Source: JAMXLO01 sp963812475 | Lineage (GTDB): Bacteria > Pseudomonadota > Alphaproteobacteria > Acetobacterales > Acetobacteraceae | Length of the DNA: 64,000 bases | Assembly: GCA_963812475.1 (NCBI GenBank) | Contig: CAWEVI010000047.1 | Coordinates: 1-64,000, forward strand | Direction of reading: 5' to 3' | Part shown: positions 1 to 9,427 of the stretch, piece by piece | How the letters are laid out: the number at the start of each line of letters is the position of its first letter | Position numbering within the stretch: position 1 is the first letter of the stretch | The notes under the pieces: model-generated | Seen by the model: only the letters and a program-made list of their open reading frames with translations | What the model was told of the DNA's origin: nothing | Database searches by the model: none | Program-made: the position numbers and the translations under genes

Positions 1-64
1 GTACATAATGTGGTGTGTCCGTTGCGCAGGCGCCACCTTGCCGAGCGCGTTGTATCTTGTCCAT
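1..64 (-). CDS. Start of an unidentified gene (partial)
   Basis: On the minus strand an ATG at 64 follows directly after the stop codon of the TRIC-like gene and opens a frame that runs off the window edge (first residues MDKIQRARQGG). A purine-rich ribosome binding site (GGAAGGAAA) lies just upstream, inside the end of the preceding gene. The back-to-back stop and start suggest co-transcription with the TRIC-like gene. Only about 21 codons are visible, too few to assign a family. Confidence 0.4.
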   Translation of the reverse strand, partial: MDKIQRARQGGACATDTPHYV

Positions 65-745
65 TTAGTTTCCTTCCCTGGTCGTGTTTTTCTCGTTCAG
101 CCGATCTACTCCCGCGCGTCCCTGCGCGGAGAGATGCGCGAGAGGCAAATGCCAACCGTATCTGATCGCCATGAAGCGAAGCCCGAAGCACAAAGCCCCT
201 CCGGCCAGCGCAGAGACGCCATAAGAAAGACCTAGCACATTGCCGATTACAACGATCAACGCGCCCGCCAGCGCCGCGACGGCGTAGAGATCGGAACGCA
301 GCATCTGCGGGATTTCGGAAAGGAGAACGTCGCGCATCATGCCCCCGCCGATGCCGGTTAACATGCCCAAAAGAGCTGACGCGACCGGACTTAATCCGAA
401 CTCGACGGCCTTTTGTGTGCCGGCGACTGCGAAGAACGACAGTCCCGCCGCGTCGAACAGCAGCACAGGGGTGTGCAGTCGATTGACGCCCGCATACCAG
501 AAGAATGTGATGAGCCCCGCCAGAACGGAAACCAGCAGATATCGGCCATCGGTGAGGGCGGCCGGGGGCACCGCGCCGATCAACACGTCACGTGTTATCC
601 CGCCAAAATTTCCCGTCACGAAGGACAGGACGAGGATGCCGAAAATGTCGAGCCGGCGATTGACCGCGGCGACTGCGCCGCTGATCGCGAAAACGAATGT
701 CCCGCCCAAGTCCAGGATAGGCACGAAACTTTCAATTGTGGCCAT
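65..745 (-). CDS. TRIC-family (UPF0126) cation channel protein
   Basis: The 226-residue protein is strongly hydrophobic, with about seven membrane segments. It has the internal duplication typical of the TRIC/UPF0126 family: each half carries a glycine-rich helix pair followed by a GG-x-x-RD motif (GGITRDVL near residue 48, GGGMMRDVL near residue 133). Family knowledge: bacterial TRIC homologues form trimeric, largely potassium-conducting channels in the inner membrane, and the same family includes YicG-like proteins proposed to transport small metabolites. The length is normal for the family. The hydrophilic tail after residue 205 is variable in homologues. It lies downstream of the M20 amidohydrolase gene on the same strand and is followed immediately by another start codon. 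Confidence 0.88.
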   Translation of the reverse strand: MATIESFVPILDLGGTFVFAISGAVAAVNRRLDIFGILVLSFVTGNFGGITRDVLIGAVPPAALTDGRYLLVSVLAGLITFFWYAGVNRLHTPVLLFDAAGLSFFAVAGTQKAVEFGLSPVASALLGMLTGIGGGMMRDVLLSEIPQMLRSDLYAVAALAGALIVVIGNVLGLSYGVSALAGGALCFGLRFMAIRYGWHLPLAHLSAQGRAGVDRLNEKNTTREGN

Positions 746-781
746 TACGGCTCCCGCGACACCCGTCGATGCATACGAACA

Positions 782-2056
782 TCAGTTTGCGCCGAGCCAG
801 GCCAGCGCGCCGATGACCAGCGCCTCTACGCCGGTCTCCAGGGTGGGGTGTAGGACCGGTGCGAATTGCGGGCTGTGATTGACCGGCAGCTCATTGAGCT
901 TCCCCGCTGCCTTGGCCTCGGCATAGGTCTTGGGATCATTTCCGCCCACGAACCAGAACACCGATGGAACCTGCCACGCGGTGCCGAAGCAGCCAAAATC
1001 CTCACTGGCCGGCGCGGGTCCGGTATGCTTTACCCGGTCAGCTGAAAAATAGCCGCGAAACGCCGCGGCGATGCGGTTGCTTGCGGTTTCGTCGTTCACG
1101 TTGAGCGGGTAGCGGTCGAGCGGTGTAATCTCCGGTTTGCGCGGCGCCCCCGAAGCTTCGGCCTCGGCATTGACGATCCGCTCGATCGCAGCAAGCACAT
1201 GCTTGCGCACGCCAGCATCGAAGGTCCGCACATTCAGCTTGATGACGGCCTCGTCGGGAATGACGTTCTCTTTTGTGCCGGCCTGCAACACGCCGACCGT
1301 GACCACCGCCGCCTCGTTCGCGGCAACCTCGCGGGACACGATGGTCTGGAGCCGCAGGACGACGGATGCCGCCATGACGACGGGATCGATGCTTGCCTGC
1401 GGCATCGAGCCATGCGCACCACGCCCGAACAGACGGATTTGCAGACTGTCCGCCGCGGACGTAATCGGTCCGGCGCTTCCGGCGACGCTGCCGGCGGGGC
1501 CGACCATGACATGCTGGCCAAGCACGACATCGGGTGTGGGGAAGCGTTTCAGCAGGCCGTCATCGATCATGGCCTGCGCGCCTTGCGCGGTCTCTTCACC
1601 CGGTTGGAAAACGGCCATCAACGTTCCCTTCCACGCGTCGCGCGCCTCCGACAGCAATGTCGCCGCCCCAACCAGCCAGGCAACATGCATGTCGTGGCCG
1701 CACATATGGCCTACCGGAACATCGTTTCCATCATCATCCTTCGCTGAGATCTTGCTGGCATAGGCGAGGCCGGTGTCCTCGGCGATTGGCAGCGCATCCA
1801 TGTCGGCGCGCAGCATTACGGTAGGCCCTTCACCGTTGCGGAGCAGTCCAACCACGCCCGTCTTGCCTACCCCGGTCGTCACCTCGTAGCCAGCTTTCCT
1901 GAGCTTGTCGGCCGCAATGCCGGCCGTTCGCGTCTCATGCATCGACAATTCGGGATGGGCGTGAATGTCTTTATAAAGCGGTTTAAGATCGGGTAGCAGC
2001 TTGCCCAGGTTCGTCAGGACAACGGATGCACTATTGTGGGAAGTATGCTCAGCCAT
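782..2056 (-). CDS. M20-family amidohydrolase (hippurate/N-acyl amino acid hydrolase type)
   Basis: The 424-residue protein matches the M20D peptidase/amidohydrolase family. Metal-binding motifs are visible in order: HPELSMHE near the N-terminus, RADMDALPI, GHMCGHDMHV and PGEETAQGA, then the C-terminal APASEDFGCF segment. These enzymes hydrolyse N-acyl amino acids, hippurate or related amides with two divalent metals; the true substrate cannot be read from the sequence. There is no signal peptide, so a cytoplasmic location is expected. The start at 2056 is supported by a strong ribosome binding site (AAGGAGAT) just upstream. It is separated from the TRIC-like gene by only 36 bases, so the two may be co-transcribed. 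Confidence 0.9.
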   Translation of the reverse strand: MAEHTSHNSASVVLTNLGKLLPDLKPLYKDIHAHPELSMHETRTAGIAADKLRKAGYEVTTGVGKTGVVGLLRNGEGPTVMLRADMDALPIAEDTGLAYASKISAKDDDGNDVPVGHMCGHDMHVAWLVGAATLLSEARDAWKGTLMAVFQPGEETAQGAQAMIDDGLLKRFPTPDVVLGQHVMVGPAGSVAGSAGPITSAADSLQIRLFGRGAHGSMPQASIDPVVMAASVVLRLQTIVSREVAANEAAVVTVGVLQAGTKENVIPDEAVIKLNVRTFDAGVRKHVLAAIERIVNAEAEASGAPRKPEITPLDRYPLNVNDETASNRIAAAFRGYFSADRVKHTGPAPASEDFGCFGTAWQVPSVFWFVGGNDPKTYAEAKAAGKLNELPVNHSPQFAPVLHPTLETGVEALVIGALAWLGAN

Positions 2057-2343
2057 AATGATCTCCTTGTGATGCCTGCCGGCGGCTAGTATCCAGCGGT
2101 GAAGCGCTGGCGGCTGTGTGCATGCTATTCGACCTCATCGACCATGGCCTCGCTGAAGCCTTCCTCGGCTATCCTGCTGCTACGCAGGTAGAGTTTCTAA
2201 ATTTGATCGCCGCGTGTGTGCCGTCAACCGAAACCTTGTTTTTCTCGGGAGTCAATGCGCCAGTCTTCCGACGGTGAATCGCCTTTCCGGGCAGGATTGG
2301 AGGTATTCGATCTTTATTTTGTAACGAATCCTGCCAGCCGGTG
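2057..2343. other. Intergenic region before the IS6-like element
   Basis: This holds the upstream region of the M20 gene and then sequence up to the IS6-like left end near 2344. A short frame can be opened from 2216 but has no codon bias or ribosome binding site, so no gene is called here. Confidence 0.5.
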
Positions 2344-3172
2344 GGGCATTGTCACGGTAACAGGGTCTGGCAGCCTGGTGGGAAACGGAAGACAGTGAGG
2401 GCATGAAGTCACCACCAGACCCGCACTACCGCCAGCGGTTCTCCGCCGAGGTCATCAGCCATGCCGTCTGGCTATATCATGTGTTCAGCCTTAGCCTGCG
2501 TGATGTCGAGCTGCTTCTGGCCGAGCGAGGCGTTGTCGTCTCCTATGAGACTGTGCGGCGCTGGTGCAGGAAATTCGGCCAGAGCTTTGCCAACTGCCTG
2601 CGCCGCCGCCGCCCGCGGCCTGGGGACAAGTGGTATCTCGACGAGGTGTTCATCTGTATCCAGGGCGTGCAGCACTATCTCTGGCGTGCCGTGGATCAGG
2701 ACGGCGTTGTGCTGGACATCCTTGTGCAGGACCGGCGCGATGCCAATGCTCCCAAGCGCTTCTTCAGGCGGCTGCTGGCAGGGTTGCAATATGTGCCGCG
2801 GGTGATCGTGACCGACAAGCTGAGAATCTACGGCGTCGCTCTGCGCCGTTTGCTTCCGTGTGTCGAGCATCGACAGAGCCGATACCTGAATAATCTTGCC
2901 GAGAACTTACATCGGCCGACGCGGCGGCGAGAGCGACAGATGAAACGGTTCAAACCGCCCCAGCAGGCACAGCGCTTCCTCTCCGCTCATGCATTCATCC
3001 ATGGACACTTCCATCCAAGTCACAACCTCCTCTCAACGCAAATCGTGCGATCAGGGCCGAAGCGTTTGATGTCTGGGATCGGGAGGCGAGTGCCCAACAC
3101 ACGATGTGACGCGCGCGCGAGCGTAGTACAATGCCTCAGATCGTCCGTCCAAAGTTAGCGTGACGATGCCCT
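2344..3172 (+). mobile_element. IS6-family insertion sequence (IS26-like size)
   Basis: The transposase gene is bracketed by an imperfect inverted repeat: GGGCATTGTCACGGTAAC at about 2345 and the complement of GGGCATCGTCACGCTAAC at about 3154-3171. The total length of about 830 bases and the single transposase gene fit the IS6 family. No exact 8-base target duplication is visible at these ends, so one flank may have been rearranged. Confidence 0.7.
2403..3158 (+). CDS. IS6-family DDE transposase
   Basis: The first ~200 residues are a typical IS6/IS26 transposase: an N-terminal helix-turn-helix (FSLSLRDVELLLAERGVVVSYETVRRW at about residues 28-55), then the DDE core with WYLDEVFI (first Asp), VTDKLRIY (second Asp) and LAENLHRPTRRRERQMKRFK (Glu). 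Family knowledge: these enzymes move by replicative transposition and form cointegrates. The C-terminal tail from about residue 205 is longer and more basic than usual and may be read-through into the element end. The frame is otherwise intact, so the enzyme may be active. Confidence 0.85.
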   Translation: MKSPPDPHYRQRFSAEVISHAVWLYHVFSLSLRDVELLLAERGVVVSYETVRRWCRKFGQSFANCLRRRRPRPGDKWYLDEVFICIQGVQHYLWRAVDQDGVVLDILVQDRRDANAPKRFFRRLLAGLQYVPRVIVTDKLRIYGVALRRLLPCVEHRQSRYLNNLAENLHRPTRRRERQMKRFKPPQQAQRFLSAHAFIHGHFHPSHNLLSTQIVRSGPKRLMSGIGRRVPNTRCDARASVVQCLRSSVQS

Positions 3173-3331
3173 CGCCGGAGATACGTCAGCTTTCGTCGAC
3201 GCTTATCCGGACGATCCATACCCCGGACGGATTCGAGACATTAGAGCAGGCCCCGAAAAGGTTGAATCTGTTATTGCACCGACGCGGGGCAGTTTGATTC
3301 AAGCCGTCTGCTGGTTGGGAGGCCAGCAGAG

Positions 3332-4288
3332 ATGGGGAAGCCCTACGCGGATGACCTGAGGCTGGTTGTGGTACGGCTGATCGGGGAGGGTCACACCCGG
3401 CCTGAGGTGGCCGAGTTGTGCGGGATCAGCCTGAGTTCGGTTGGCCGCTACGTGCGGCGATATCGTGTGACTGGCAGCGTCAGTCCGGACAAGTTCGGCG
3501 GCTACAAGGACTATGCGCTGACGAAGTATGCCGGGCGGATCAGGCGATGGATTGCCGGACAACCTGACCTGACGTTGCTGGAACTCCAAGCCCGGCTTGC
3601 TGAGGCCGGAGTGAAGGTTGCTGCCTCGTCGGTGTTCCGCTTTCTGCGCCATCTTGGACTGACATATAAAAAAACCCTGCACGCGGCCGAACAGGATCGC
3701 CCGGACGTGGCCGCCCTGCGGCAGCGCTGGCGACGCAACCAGCGCAAGCTCGATCCCAGGCGGCTGGTGTTCATTGATGAGACGGCGGTCTCCACCAGTA
3801 TGACACGACGGCGTGGTCGCTCGGCACGCGGGCAGCGGCTGGTCTGCAAGGTGCCGTTCGGTGCCTGGCAGAGCGTCACCATGGTGGCGGCACTACGACA
3901 TGATCGGATGACCGCGCCGATGACGCTAAACGGGGCAATGACCGCAGACGCCTTCCGCAGCTATATCGGGCAGGTGCTCGGGCCGACATTGCGGCGAGGC
4001 GATATCGTCGTAATGGACAATGTGCCGTTGCATCGCACACAGGCGGTACGCGAAGCGTTGGAGAGGCTGGGCGTTTCCGTTCCGACGTTCCCCGCCTACA
4101 GTCCGGACCTCAATCCGATCGAGCAGGCGATCGCCAAGTTGAAGGCACACCTGCGCAAACTGGCACCGCGCTCACCGCAGAGATTGACGGCGGCACTCCG
4201 CGACGGGCTACAGCAGTTCACTCCAGCCGAATGCGCCGCATTCCTGCGTCACTCAGGGTACGGTCAACCTAAACGGGGATTGGTCTAA
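3332..4288 (+). CDS. IS630-family transposase
   Basis: The 318-residue protein has an N-terminal winged helix-turn-helix (residues ~10-110, with GHTRPEVAELCGISLSSVGRYV) and a C-terminal DDE_3 domain: VFIDETAV near 146, VVMDNVPLHR near 227 and YSPDLNPIEQAIAKLK near 256. The last Asp-Leu-Asn-Pro-Ile-Glu motif is the IS630/Tc1 hallmark. IS630 elements insert at TA by cut-and-paste. The gene is intact. It sits between the IS6-like element and a relic of a sulfite-exporter gene, which it has probably helped to break. The element ends were not resolved with confidence. Confidence 0.88.
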   Translation: MGKPYADDLRLVVVRLIGEGHTRPEVAELCGISLSSVGRYVRRYRVTGSVSPDKFGGYKDYALTKYAGRIRRWIAGQPDLTLLELQARLAEAGVKVAASSVFRFLRHLGLTYKKTLHAAEQDRPDVAALRQRWRRNQRKLDPRRLVFIDETAVSTSMTRRRGRSARGQRLVCKVPFGAWQSVTMVAALRHDRMTAPMTLNGAMTADAFRSYIGQVLGPTLRRGDIVVMDNVPLHRTQAVREALERLGVSVPTFPAYSPDLNPIEQAIAKLKAHLRKLAPRSPQRLTAALRDGLQQFTPAECAAFLRHSGYGQPKRGLV

Positions 4289-4295
4289 TTGCCGA

Positions 4296-4430
4296 CTACT
4301 GAGTAAGATCCACACCAAACAACAGCACAAACGTCGGAATGAGAAGCTCGCCCCCCGCCACGCCGAGCAGCGCGGATACGAAGCCAATTGCAAAACCCAA
4401 AACGATACCCGCTATGAGCTGGGCGGCTCC
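4296..4430 (-). pseudogene. Relic of a TauE/SafE-type sulfite exporter gene
   Basis: Reading the minus strand gives about 45 residues ending in a stop at 4296. They include the motif GFVSALLGVAGGELLIPTF and the following LLFGVDL, which is characteristic of the TauE/SafE (DUF81) membrane transporter family. No more of the gene is present on either side: the IS630 gene is to the left and unrelated sequence to the right. It is a dead fragment left after insertions and deletions. Confidence 0.65.
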
Positions 4431-4495
4431 CGTGAATTACACCGTTGACCTGCACGAGAACAGTTGACCATTGGTGCCAATCGCGCGCCGCCTAA

Positions 4496-6146
4496 CCCGC
4501 ATTTCTCATACTGACGAGTAGCACCGCGGCATACATTCTGGTACCAGACCGAATATCGGCGCGGTTCTGCATTTGTAACTCGCGGTGCCTCGTTTCGGCA
4601 GAGTTCCGCCCTCACCGCGGCCCTGGCGGCGTTGGCGGGCAGTATGGCATCTGTGCACTGTCTGGTTCGTATCAGGCGATAGCGTTGCGCAGCCGGGCGT
4701 GGGCGAGTTCGAACGCGTCCTGCCATGGGCAGGCGGACGCCATTGCCACCTTGATCCGCCGTACGCTGACGCGGACCAGCGCACCGATCTTCAGCAGCTT
4801 CAGGCGAATGGTGCCGCAGGTTGCCTCAGCGAACTGCGTGTGGGCCAACCCGATGCGACGCAAGGCGCAGAGCAACACGTAAGCTATCGAGGCGAACCAC
4901 AGGCGGAGCTGGTTGGCTTGCATGGTCGCGGTGGACGTGCGGTCGGCGAACAGGTCGAGCTGACATTCTTTGATGCGGTTCTCCATGTCGCCGCGGGCGC
5001 AGTAGATCTTTTCGTAGAGGTGCCGCGCGTTTGCCTCGCCGCCCTTGAGCGAGGTGACAATAAAGCGCGGATTGGCTTCGCCACCGGTCACCTCGGCCTT
5101 GCCGATGACCCGGCGTTCCCGGCTCCAGGTACTGAGCGTGGCGTAGCTGAAGTCCTTGAAGCAGCGCGCCGTCTTGCCGGTGCGGATGCTTTCGATCGTC
5201 GCGCTGATCAGCTCGGCAATGATCGCCTGCTCCAGCCGATCGTTGCGGGCCAAGCCGAACACGTAGTCCACGCGGTTTGCCTCACACCATGCCATCAGTG
5301 GTTCGCGGGTGAAGCCGGAATCGCCGCGCAGCAGAATGCGTGTCCTTGGCCAGCGGCGGCGGATCTGCGCCACGATGCGGGCGAGCTCCTCCACCGCGCC
5401 GGCTGCGCCATCGATGTTCGAGCGGCGCAGCTTGGCCGCCAGCAGGTGTCGGCCGCAGAAGATGTAGAGCGGCAGGTAGCAGTAGCAGTCGTAATAGCCA
5501 TGGAAGAACTTGCCTTCCTGGTTGCCGTGCAGCGGATCGTCGGTGGCATCGAGATCGAGGATGATCTGCTTGGGCGCCTTGTTATGAGCATCGAGGAAGA
5601 CATCGACGAACAGTGTCTCGATCGCCGCAGGGTCGTGGCTGATCTTGTGATAACGCGTCGGTTCGGCACGGCTCAGTTCCAGCCGGTTCAGTGTTGATTT
5701 GCCGGCCAGCGGCGCGCAGTCGGAACGCTGCGCCTCCAGCTTGGCGGCCAGCACCGTCAGTATCGGGTCGTGCCGCAAGTCGTCATGGTCGTTCAGGTCC
5801 TCATAGCCCAGGGCGATACCGACGACGCGCTGCATCACCATGGTTTCGACCTGGTGCTCCACCAGCTCCGCGCTACGTGTATCGGTGAAGCAGGCGGCAA
5901 ACCGCTCGGTCAGCCGGATCGCCCGATCGGTCTGGCCGAGCAACAAGGCGCCGGCGTCCGAGGTGATCGCGCCTCCGTCGAAGCCCGCCACCACATGGCG
6001 GCTTTCCACAGGTGGAAATTCGAACAAGGCGGGGGTACACTCTGTCGGCATTGGGGTTCTCCTAGGAATTCGAGAAAAACCGTGGCTGCAACACGATTCT
6101 CTCAGAACCCGGGCCCCAATGCACCCAATTCGGTGAGAAATGCGGG
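4496..6146 (-). mobile_element. Complete IS1380-family element with target duplication
   Basis: Perfect 13-base terminal inverted repeats are visible: CCCGCATTTCTCA at 4496-4508 and its complement at 6134-6146. They are flanked on both sides by the 4-base direct repeat CTAA (4492-4495 and 6147-6150), the expected target duplication size for IS1380. The element is 1651 bp with one intact transposase gene, so it is a recent, probably functional insertion. Confidence 0.92.
4672..6051 (-). CDS. IS1380-family DDE transposase
   Basis: The 459-residue protein has the IS1380/DDE_1 layout: an N-terminal segment with DGGAITSDAGALLLGQTDRAI, the DDE core with ILDLDATDDP (residue ~165), GDSGFTRE (~243) and a C-terminal Glu-containing MENRIKECQLDL region (~350). 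The length is normal and the frame is uninterrupted. IS1380 elements were first described in acetic acid bacteria and are common in that family, which agrees with the inferred host. Transposition is by a DDE cut-and-paste or copy-paste mechanism. Confidence 0.92.
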   Translation of the reverse strand: MPTECTPALFEFPPVESRHVVAGFDGGAITSDAGALLLGQTDRAIRLTERFAACFTDTRSAELVEHQVETMVMQRVVGIALGYEDLNDHDDLRHDPILTVLAAKLEAQRSDCAPLAGKSTLNRLELSRAEPTRYHKISHDPAAIETLFVDVFLDAHNKAPKQIILDLDATDDPLHGNQEGKFFHGYYDCYCYLPLYIFCGRHLLAAKLRRSNIDGAAGAVEELARIVAQIRRRWPRTRILLRGDSGFTREPLMAWCEANRVDYVFGLARNDRLEQAIIAELISATIESIRTGKTARCFKDFSYATLSTWSRERRVIGKAEVTGGEANPRFIVTSLKGGEANARHLYEKIYCARGDMENRIKECQLDLFADRTSTATMQANQLRLWFASIAYVLLCALRRIGLAHTQFAEATCGTIRLKLLKIGALVRVSVRRIKVAMASACPWQDAFELAHARLRNAIA

Positions 6147-6150
6147 CTAA

Positions 6151-6882
6151 GTCGTCGCCATGAAATCAGATCTGACTAATCAAGTGATGGAACTTCAGCG
6201 TATAGCCAGTGATTGCTTTGGCAGCCTTGTGGCTCAGCAACATTCCTCGCCTTCACAGGCGCTGCCGCGATGTCGAGTTGGACAATCCGGACGTCCACGA
6301 TACCTTCTCTTGGATGACCGGTAACCTTCGACACGAGGGCTACAAAACACAAAGCCAACCCATCGCCGTCTAAACTTCCACCTCGGCCGCGGACGCCGCG
6401 ATCTGCTCGAGCGTGCATTGATGAGGCGCTTTGTCGGGACGCCAGCGCAGCAACCTGGTGCCATGCCTGACTTGAAGGCCAGACAGCGGAACCCGTCCCA
6501 CCTTGAGCCGTGGAAGCAGCTGTTTGACCTTCGCCTCAGTTACACGCGATCGAGGAGCGGTCGAAGAACTAACCGACTGCGCGGCCGGGGAACGCGCTCC
6601 TGCGAGCCGGCCTTGGGGGTCAAATGCGCGGGGGCTCGAAAGCTTCCCGCCAAACGGCAATGGCGTCATAGCGCTCCGCCGGCATCCCCGGCGCCAGCCG
6701 GCCAATACGCCGGATCGTGCTGATCGAACGCAACGGGCGCTGATAAATTCTAGGCCAGCCGAGGCTGTCAGAACCCAACGGTCGCGGTCTGGCCCTGTCT
6801 CGCCGCCGAACGGAACTTCTTCGCAATTCTACAAGGCAAGCCCACTGTCCGCTTTTGGCGGGCGCAGGAGAGGAATTCGCAA
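6151..6882. other. Degenerate intergenic region
   Basis: No convincing gene is seen over about 730 bases between the IS1380 target duplication and the NADH dehydrogenase gene. A minus-strand frame (about 6370-6560) encodes a basic stretch containing VKQLLPRLKVGRVPLSGLQV that looks like coding sequence, but no family was recognised and no start is supported. It is probably the remains of a gene destroyed by insertions. The last bases contain the ribosome binding site of the next gene (GGAGAGG at about 6868). Confidence 0.4.
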
Positions 6883-8205
6883 ATGCAACCGAATTCGAAG
6901 CGGCCAGTCGTCGTGATTATCGGTGCCGGGTTTGGGGGCATCACCGCAGCGCGTTCTTTGGCCGGAGGTGATGCCGACATTCTGGTAATCGACAGAACAA
7001 ATCATCACGTCTTCCAACCGCTGTTGTATCAGGCCGCGACTGCTGCACTGGCACCGTCGGACATCGCGAGCCCGGTGCGGGCCATGGTGCGGCGCAGTCG
7101 CGAAACTACCGTCATCATGGGCGAAGTCACTGGCGTGGATCCGGCACGGCGCGTGGTCGCGGTTAGGGAAACGGGCGAGTTCCAATACAACTATCTCATC
7201 GTGGCGACCGGAGCCGCCTACAGCTGGTTCGGCCACGATGAGTGGGCAGCACATGCCACCGTGCTAAAGAGCCTAGAGGACGCCGATATGATCAGGTTGC
7301 GGCTGTTGAGCGCGTTCGAGTGGGCCGAGAGTCGTGGTTCGCCTGCCGCGGTCCAGCGCCTGCTAACTTTTGTGATCGTTGGCGGAGGTCCGACTGGAGT
7401 AGAACTTGCCGGTGCGATCGCTGAGCTCGCGCGCTCGACGCTGGTCCGCGACTTTCGCCGCATCCGGTCCGAATCGGCTCGGATCGTCCTTTGCGAGGCG
7501 GGGCCTCGCCTGCTAACCGCATTTCCGCCAAGCCAGTCAGATTATGCAGTTCGTGCGCTTGGCACACTCGGGGTCGAGGTTCGACTTAGCTCCACAGTCG
7601 AGATGATTGATCCGTCCGGGGTGGTGACGTCCGGCGGGCGGATCGAAAGCGCTAACGTGTTCTGGTGTGCTGGTACCCGGGCGCGACCAGCGGCAAACTG
7701 GCTTGGTGCCGATGCCGCACACAACGGAGCGGTCAAGGTCCGACCCGATTGCTCGGTCCCTGGGCATGATGAGGTGTTTGTAATCGGCGACGTGGCCAGT
7801 ATCGCCGGCCGCGATGGTAGACCCCTTCCAGGTCTGGCTGCCGTCGCCACGCAACAGGGCAAATACGTGGCTAAGGTGATCGCTCGCCGGATCGCAGGCC
7901 TACCGCCACCTGGCCCCTTCCGCTACCGAGATCTCGGCGCATTGGCTGTCATCGGCCGCTCGCATGCCGTCGCCGATCTCGGCCGGGTCCAGTTACGCGG
8001 CCTCCCCGCCTGGCTATTCTGGTCATTAGTGCACCTCTTTCTGCTGGCGGGATTTCGCAACCGGGTCGTGGTTTATGTGAACTGGTCCTGGGCTTGGTTC
8101 ACTTACGGCAGGGGAGCGAGACTCATCATCGGCGTTCCGCCTCGAGCTGAGGCTGAGACACCAAACCGCGACTGCGTGGAGCGATCCCCAGCTGAAGGCG
8201 CCTAA
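6883..8205 (+). CDS. ndh: Type II NADH dehydrogenase (NDH-2-like flavoprotein)
   Basis: The 440-residue protein has two dinucleotide-binding folds: VVIIGAGFGGITAARSL at residues ~6-22 (FAD) and VIVGGGPTGVELAGAI at ~163-178 (NADH). It also has the conserved VFQPLLYQAATAAL and FVIGDVASI segments of NDH-2/alternative NADH dehydrogenases. Family role: oxidation of NADH and reduction of quinone at the inner membrane without proton pumping. The C-terminus (WLFWSLVHLFLLAGFRNRV) is the amphipathic membrane-anchoring region usual in the family. A good ribosome binding site (GGAGAGG) precedes the ATG. It stands alone between mobile elements, so it may be an accessory copy. Confidence 0.88.
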   Translation: MQPNSKRPVVVIIGAGFGGITAARSLAGGDADILVIDRTNHHVFQPLLYQAATAALAPSDIASPVRAMVRRSRETTVIMGEVTGVDPARRVVAVRETGEFQYNYLIVATGAAYSWFGHDEWAAHATVLKSLEDADMIRLRLLSAFEWAESRGSPAAVQRLLTFVIVGGGPTGVELAGAIAELARSTLVRDFRRIRSESARIVLCEAGPRLLTAFPPSQSDYAVRALGTLGVEVRLSSTVEMIDPSGVVTSGGRIESANVFWCAGTRARPAANWLGADAAHNGAVKVRPDCSVPGHDEVFVIGDVASIAGRDGRPLPGLAAVATQQGKYVAKVIARRIAGLPPPGPFRYRDLGALAVIGRSHAVADLGRVQLRGLPAWLFWSLVHLFLLAGFRNRVVVYVNWSWAWFTYGRGARLIIGVPPRAEAETPNRDCVERSPAEGA

Positions 8206-8441
8206 GCAGGGTTGCGGAAGCGTATGGCAGAGATCCGTCAGGGACACCGCGCCGGCGCTTATCTTAGCCGGTACTTCGCCGAGCGCGGCGGCCGACGCAC
8301 CGCGCTCGCTACAGCCGCTCCAATCGGCCCTGGCGCGGAGAGCGGACGCTCAGCCTCGACCTGGTGCTGCAATGCCCGCGCCGATCAATGCTCTTGGTCC
8401 AGCTGGCACAGTGCCGCGCAAGGATGCTGAGACCACGAGGA

Positions 8442-9061
8442 CAACGGTCGGGCAGCCAGCGTTTGGTTTGCAGGATCGCCTGTCGCGCCCAGTCAGTCAG
8501 CGTCTTGTGCCGCTTGCGGTGCTTTTCGCTCCACCGCGCCGATGGGGCGAGAACAGTCAGGAACGGCAGCGCCCAATGTCGGCCGGACCAGCTTATCGGC
8601 ACCACCACCATCAGCGACAGCCAGCGCAGACCACTGGTCTTCACAAAGTGCCCCTTCGAGGACCGCACCGGGTCGCGGTAGATGCCGCGCGCTTTGATGC
8701 GCGCGCCCCAACGCCGCTCGATGGTGTCGTCGATCCCGATCACCACCGGACCGTTGGGCAACAGCCGCTCCAGCAGGTGCAGCAGCAGCCGTCGCGCCAC
8801 GGCGCGTGCGTCCCAGCGGGCTCGGCCCAGCACCTCATGGTAGCGACGGAACTGCGGCGCCTCGCCCAGCCCCATGACACGCAGCGCCTGGGTGACGGTG
8901 CGCTTGCCGGGAGCCAGCACTGCGCCGGCCACCAGGACCAGAACACGGTTCCACACCGGCGCGGTGAAGCAAGAGCGGAACACCGACAGCCAAGCGGCCA
9001 GGGCCGGTGGGGTCAGATGCGGATCGAACGCCGTAGCGGCGCGCAGACGATTCGGTGTCAT
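8442..9061 (-). pseudogene. Truncated IS701/IS4-like transposase
   Basis: This is the N-terminal ~207 codons of the transposase found complete at 28271-29665, including the first catalytic segment VVIGIDDTIERRWG. At 8442 the sequence departs from the element and the frame continues into unrelated residues, so the rest of the DDE core is missing. It cannot be an active transposase, although it could in principle be expressed as a truncated protein. The start is placed at the ATG encoding MTPNRLRAATAF, as in the complete copy. Confidence 0.85.
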
Positions 9062-9143
9062 CCCAGTCGTAGAATCGAGTCGTGCCGATGCCGCAAGAGT
9101 CTGCCGGCGACATCCGCCGGCGCGGCGCTCTATCGTAAACGCA

Positions 9144-9427
9144 TGGCCGAAGATCCGATCATCCAGCGCATCGAGAGTTTCCGCTGTCGTCGCGGGCAAC
9201 TGTTCGCCGAACGCCGCAACCGTGGCTACACGCTATATCGTGCCAGTTCCGGCGCGCTTGTCGCGCGCCTCAGGCCGACCGGCCAGGACGATCGGGTCGA
9301 GGTGCTCTATTGGTCGCTGTGGAAGGAACGTTGGACCAACGCTGGCCCATTCGGGCGCACCGTACTGCCCCTCAACCAAGCCCTCAAGTTCATCGCCTCA
9401 GAGGACATCTTCTGGGCTATTCAATAG
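9144..9427 (+). CDS. Small divergent ORF carried by the IS (copy 1)
   Basis: This 94-residue protein lies inside the IS, transcribed away from the transposase, and is identical or almost identical in the complete copy at 29748-30031. It is rich in Arg and aromatic residues, with RIESFRCRRGQLFAERRNRGYTLYR at the start and FIASEDIFWAIQ at the end. The codon use is coding-like. I do not recognise a characterised family. Possible roles are transposition regulation or a passenger function. No signal peptide or membrane segment is seen. Confidence 0.6.

Noticed and set aside
2344..4288. A composite transposon formed by the IS6-like and IS630 elements
   Set aside because: They belong to different families, have different ends and share no terminal repeat.
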